Assembly: GCA_002322035.1 (NCBI GenBank)
Contig: DCNF01000037.1
Coordinates: forward strand, 39,041 to 46,036
From: Geobacter sp. UBA1603
Lineage (GTDB): Bacteria; Desulfobacterota; Desulfuromonadia; Geobacterales; Pseudopelobacteraceae
Direction: 5' to 3'
Length of the DNA stretch: 6,996 nucleotides
Both the position numbers and the translations under genes were made by a program. Every line of letters begins with the position of its first letter. Position 1 is the first letter of the stretch. The notes beneath the pieces were generated by a model, which was given only the letters and a program-made list of their open reading frames with translations, was not told the origin of the DNA and did not search any database. Below, one piece after another: positions 5,732-6,996 of the stretch.

Positions 5732-6996
5732 ATGCACGAGTACGGATTTGCCGGAAAAATCGCCCGGGCCTTCATCAATTCGAAGCTGACGCCGCTGATC
5801 GTCGGTGCGGCCCTGTTGCTCGGCCTGTTCGCCATAAAGATGACCCCGCGGGAGGAAGAACCGCAGATTTCAGTCCCGATGGTCGATATCTACCTGCCGC
5901 TTCCCGGCTCATCCCCTGCCGAGGTCCAGGAACGGGTAGTCAAACCGTTTGAAGCGAAACTGTGGGAAATCACGGGGGTCGAGTATCTCTACTCCATGAG
6001 CCGCCCCGGCATGGGGATCATCACGGTCCGCTTCCTGGTGGGGCAGCCGCTGGAGGAATCGCTTGTCAAGCTTTACAACAAAGTGATGAGCAACCGGGGC
6101 CTGTTGCCGCCCGGCGCTGCCGAACCGCTCGTTTCTCCAAGATCCATTGACGATGTGCCGATCCTGGCGTTGACGCTCTGGTCCGATCGCTATGACCACG
6201 GCACGCTGCGTTCCCTGGCGCGGGAGGTTGCCGACGAGCTGAAAAAAGGGGAAAGTACCGCCGAGGTTGAGGTCAAGGGGGGGCTGTCGCGCCAGGTGCG
6301 GGTAACCCTCGATGCGCCTCGGCTCACCGGTTACGGACTGTCGCCGCTCCAGGTGGCCGGCGTGCTTGGCAAGGGGAACACCTCTCGCGCCTCGGGGAGT
6401 TTCTCTGGCGGCAACAGAGAAACCCTGGTGGAGGCCGGCAGTTTTCTTGAGAGTGCCGAGGCTGTCAGGCGGGTGGTTGTCGGGGTTTATAACGGGAAAC
6501 CGGTCTACCTTTCCGACGTGGCAAAGATCGAGGACGGACTGAGCGAGCCAACCGATTATGTGTTCTTCGGCTTGGGGCCAGGCCAGAGGCCCCATGAGTC
6601 CCGTAGCTCCTATAACAGCAAGTCCGATTACCCCGCCGTCACCATTTCCGTGGCCAAGCGCAAAGGGGCCAACGCCACCTGGGTTTCCGAGGACCTGGTA
6701 CAGAAAATCGAGTCGCTTAAAGGGAACGTCATCCCGGCCGATGTGCAGGTGTCGATTACCCGGAATTATGGCGAGACTGCCAAAGAGAAGAACAACGAAC
6801 TGCTCTTCCACATGTTCCTGGCTGCCATTTCGGTCACCATCCTGATCGCCCTGTTCATGGGGTGGAGGGCCGGGGCGGTGGCAGCCATCGCCATCCCGGT
6901 GACCCTGGCGCTGACCATGTTGATCTTCTACCTGATCGGCTACACCCTGAACCGGATCACTCTCTTTGCCCTGATCTTCTCCATCGGCATCCTGGT
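5732..6996 (+). CDS. RND-family efflux permease, AcrB-like (3' end outside window)
   Basis: Inner-membrane proton-drug antiporter of the tripartite pump. The frame is open from the ATG at 5732 to the window edge: 421 codons of the roughly 1,020-1,050 usual for the family. Residues 1-18 are an amphipathic N-terminal helix and TM1 is about 20-37. MTPREEEPQISVP (37-49) and VDIYLPLPGSSPAEVQERVVKPFE (51-74) open the porter domain. Periplasmic PN1/PN2-like segments run to about 350, including ARLTGYGLSPLQVAGVL-type text near 195-212 and VYLSDVAKIEDGLSEP (258-273). TM2 (about 357-376), TM3 (381-404) and the start of TM4 (408-421, ITLFALIFSIGIL) follow. The family's proton-relay Asp pair would come just after the last complete codon. 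It starts 3 bases after the adaptor stop, with GTGGAG (5720-5725) as a modest ribosome-binding site. It looks multidrug-type (HAE1-like) rather than metal-type, but the substrate is not determined. Confidence 0.93.
   Translation, partial: MHEYGFAGKIARAFINSKLTPLIVGAALLLGLFAIKMTPREEEPQISVPMVDIYLPLPGSSPAEVQERVVKPFEAKLWEITGVEYLYSMSRPGMGIITVRFLVGQPLEESLVKLYNKVMSNRGLLPPGAAEPLVSPRSIDDVPILALTLWSDRYDHGTLRSLAREVADELKKGESTAEVEVKGGLSRQVRVTLDAPRLTGYGLSPLQVAGVLGKGNTSRASGSFSGGNRETLVEAGSFLESAEAVRRVVVGVYNGKPVYLSDVAKIEDGLSEPTDYVFFGLGPGQRPHESRSSYNSKSDYPAVTISVAKRKGANATWVSEDLVQKIESLKGNVIPADVQVSITRNYGETAKEKNNELLFHMFLAAISVTILIALFMGWRAGAVAAIAIPVTLALTMLIFYLIGYTLNRITLFALIFSIGIL

Noticed and set aside
5725..5952. Short + frame at the adaptor/permease junction that might suggest a frameshifted permease
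   Set aside because: Translation from the ATG at 5732 stays open for 421 codons with continuous RND motifs, so no frameshift is needed.
5909..6811. 300-codon open frame on the minus strand opposite the RND permease
   Set aside because: It lies wholly inside a gene whose + frame has clear RND motifs throughout. The predicted protein has no recognisable motif, signal or ribosome-binding site; it is a GC-rich shadow frame.

Overview
The window holds two complementary blocks of cell-envelope genes, all on the + strand, from a diderm (Gram-negative) bacterium. The left block is most of a tol-pal cluster (tolR fragment, tolA, tolB, pal). The right block is a tripartite RND efflux operon (TolC-type outer-membrane channel, lipoprotein membrane-fusion subunit, inner-membrane RND pump) that runs off the right edge. 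GC-rich coding sequence, the tolR-tolA-tolB-pal order with a short TonB-like TolA, and a TolC protein with an N-terminal FMMKLDQGRF segment all suggest Geobacter or a relative (Desulfuromonadota). That assignment is from memory of family features, not from a search.

Layout. Positions 1-351 are the 3' part of tolR, already open at base 1. tolA (354-1091) follows after 2 bases, and tolB (1088-2374) overlaps tolA by an ATGA. A 139-bp gap follows, with a good sigma-70-like promoter (TTGCAA, 16 bp, TATAAT) next to a 13-bp dyad and then a strong ribosome-binding site. pal (2514-3089) comes next and is closed by a 15-bp-stem intrinsic terminator (3116-3158). A second promoter region, with a consensus TTGACA box and a very AT-rich tract, drives the efflux operon: outer-membrane channel (3252-4592), periplasmic adaptor (4589-5728, ATGA overlap) and RND permease (from 5732, 3-bp gap, open to base 6996). 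There is no gene-free stretch over 300 bases; the two gaps (2375-2513 and 3090-3251) are accounted for by promoters, ribosome-binding sites and the terminator.

How the genes work together. By family knowledge, TolR works with TolQ (expected just upstream) as a proton-driven motor that energises TolA. TolA reaches across the periplasm to TolB and Pal, which tie the outer membrane to peptidoglycan. The efflux genes encode one complete pump: the RND protein uses the proton gradient, the adaptor bridges the periplasm and the TolC-type protein is the exit duct. The two blocks appear to be transcriptionally separate. I see no regulator, mobile element, tRNA/rRNA, CRISPR or broken gene.

I did not find a new biological system. 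The points worth a second look are modest: a promoter and dyad dedicated to pal, an efflux operon in the place where cpoB/ybgF often sits, a compact cysteine-free TolA, a TolC signal peptide without N-terminal positive charge, and an RND subfamily with an extra periplasmic segment.
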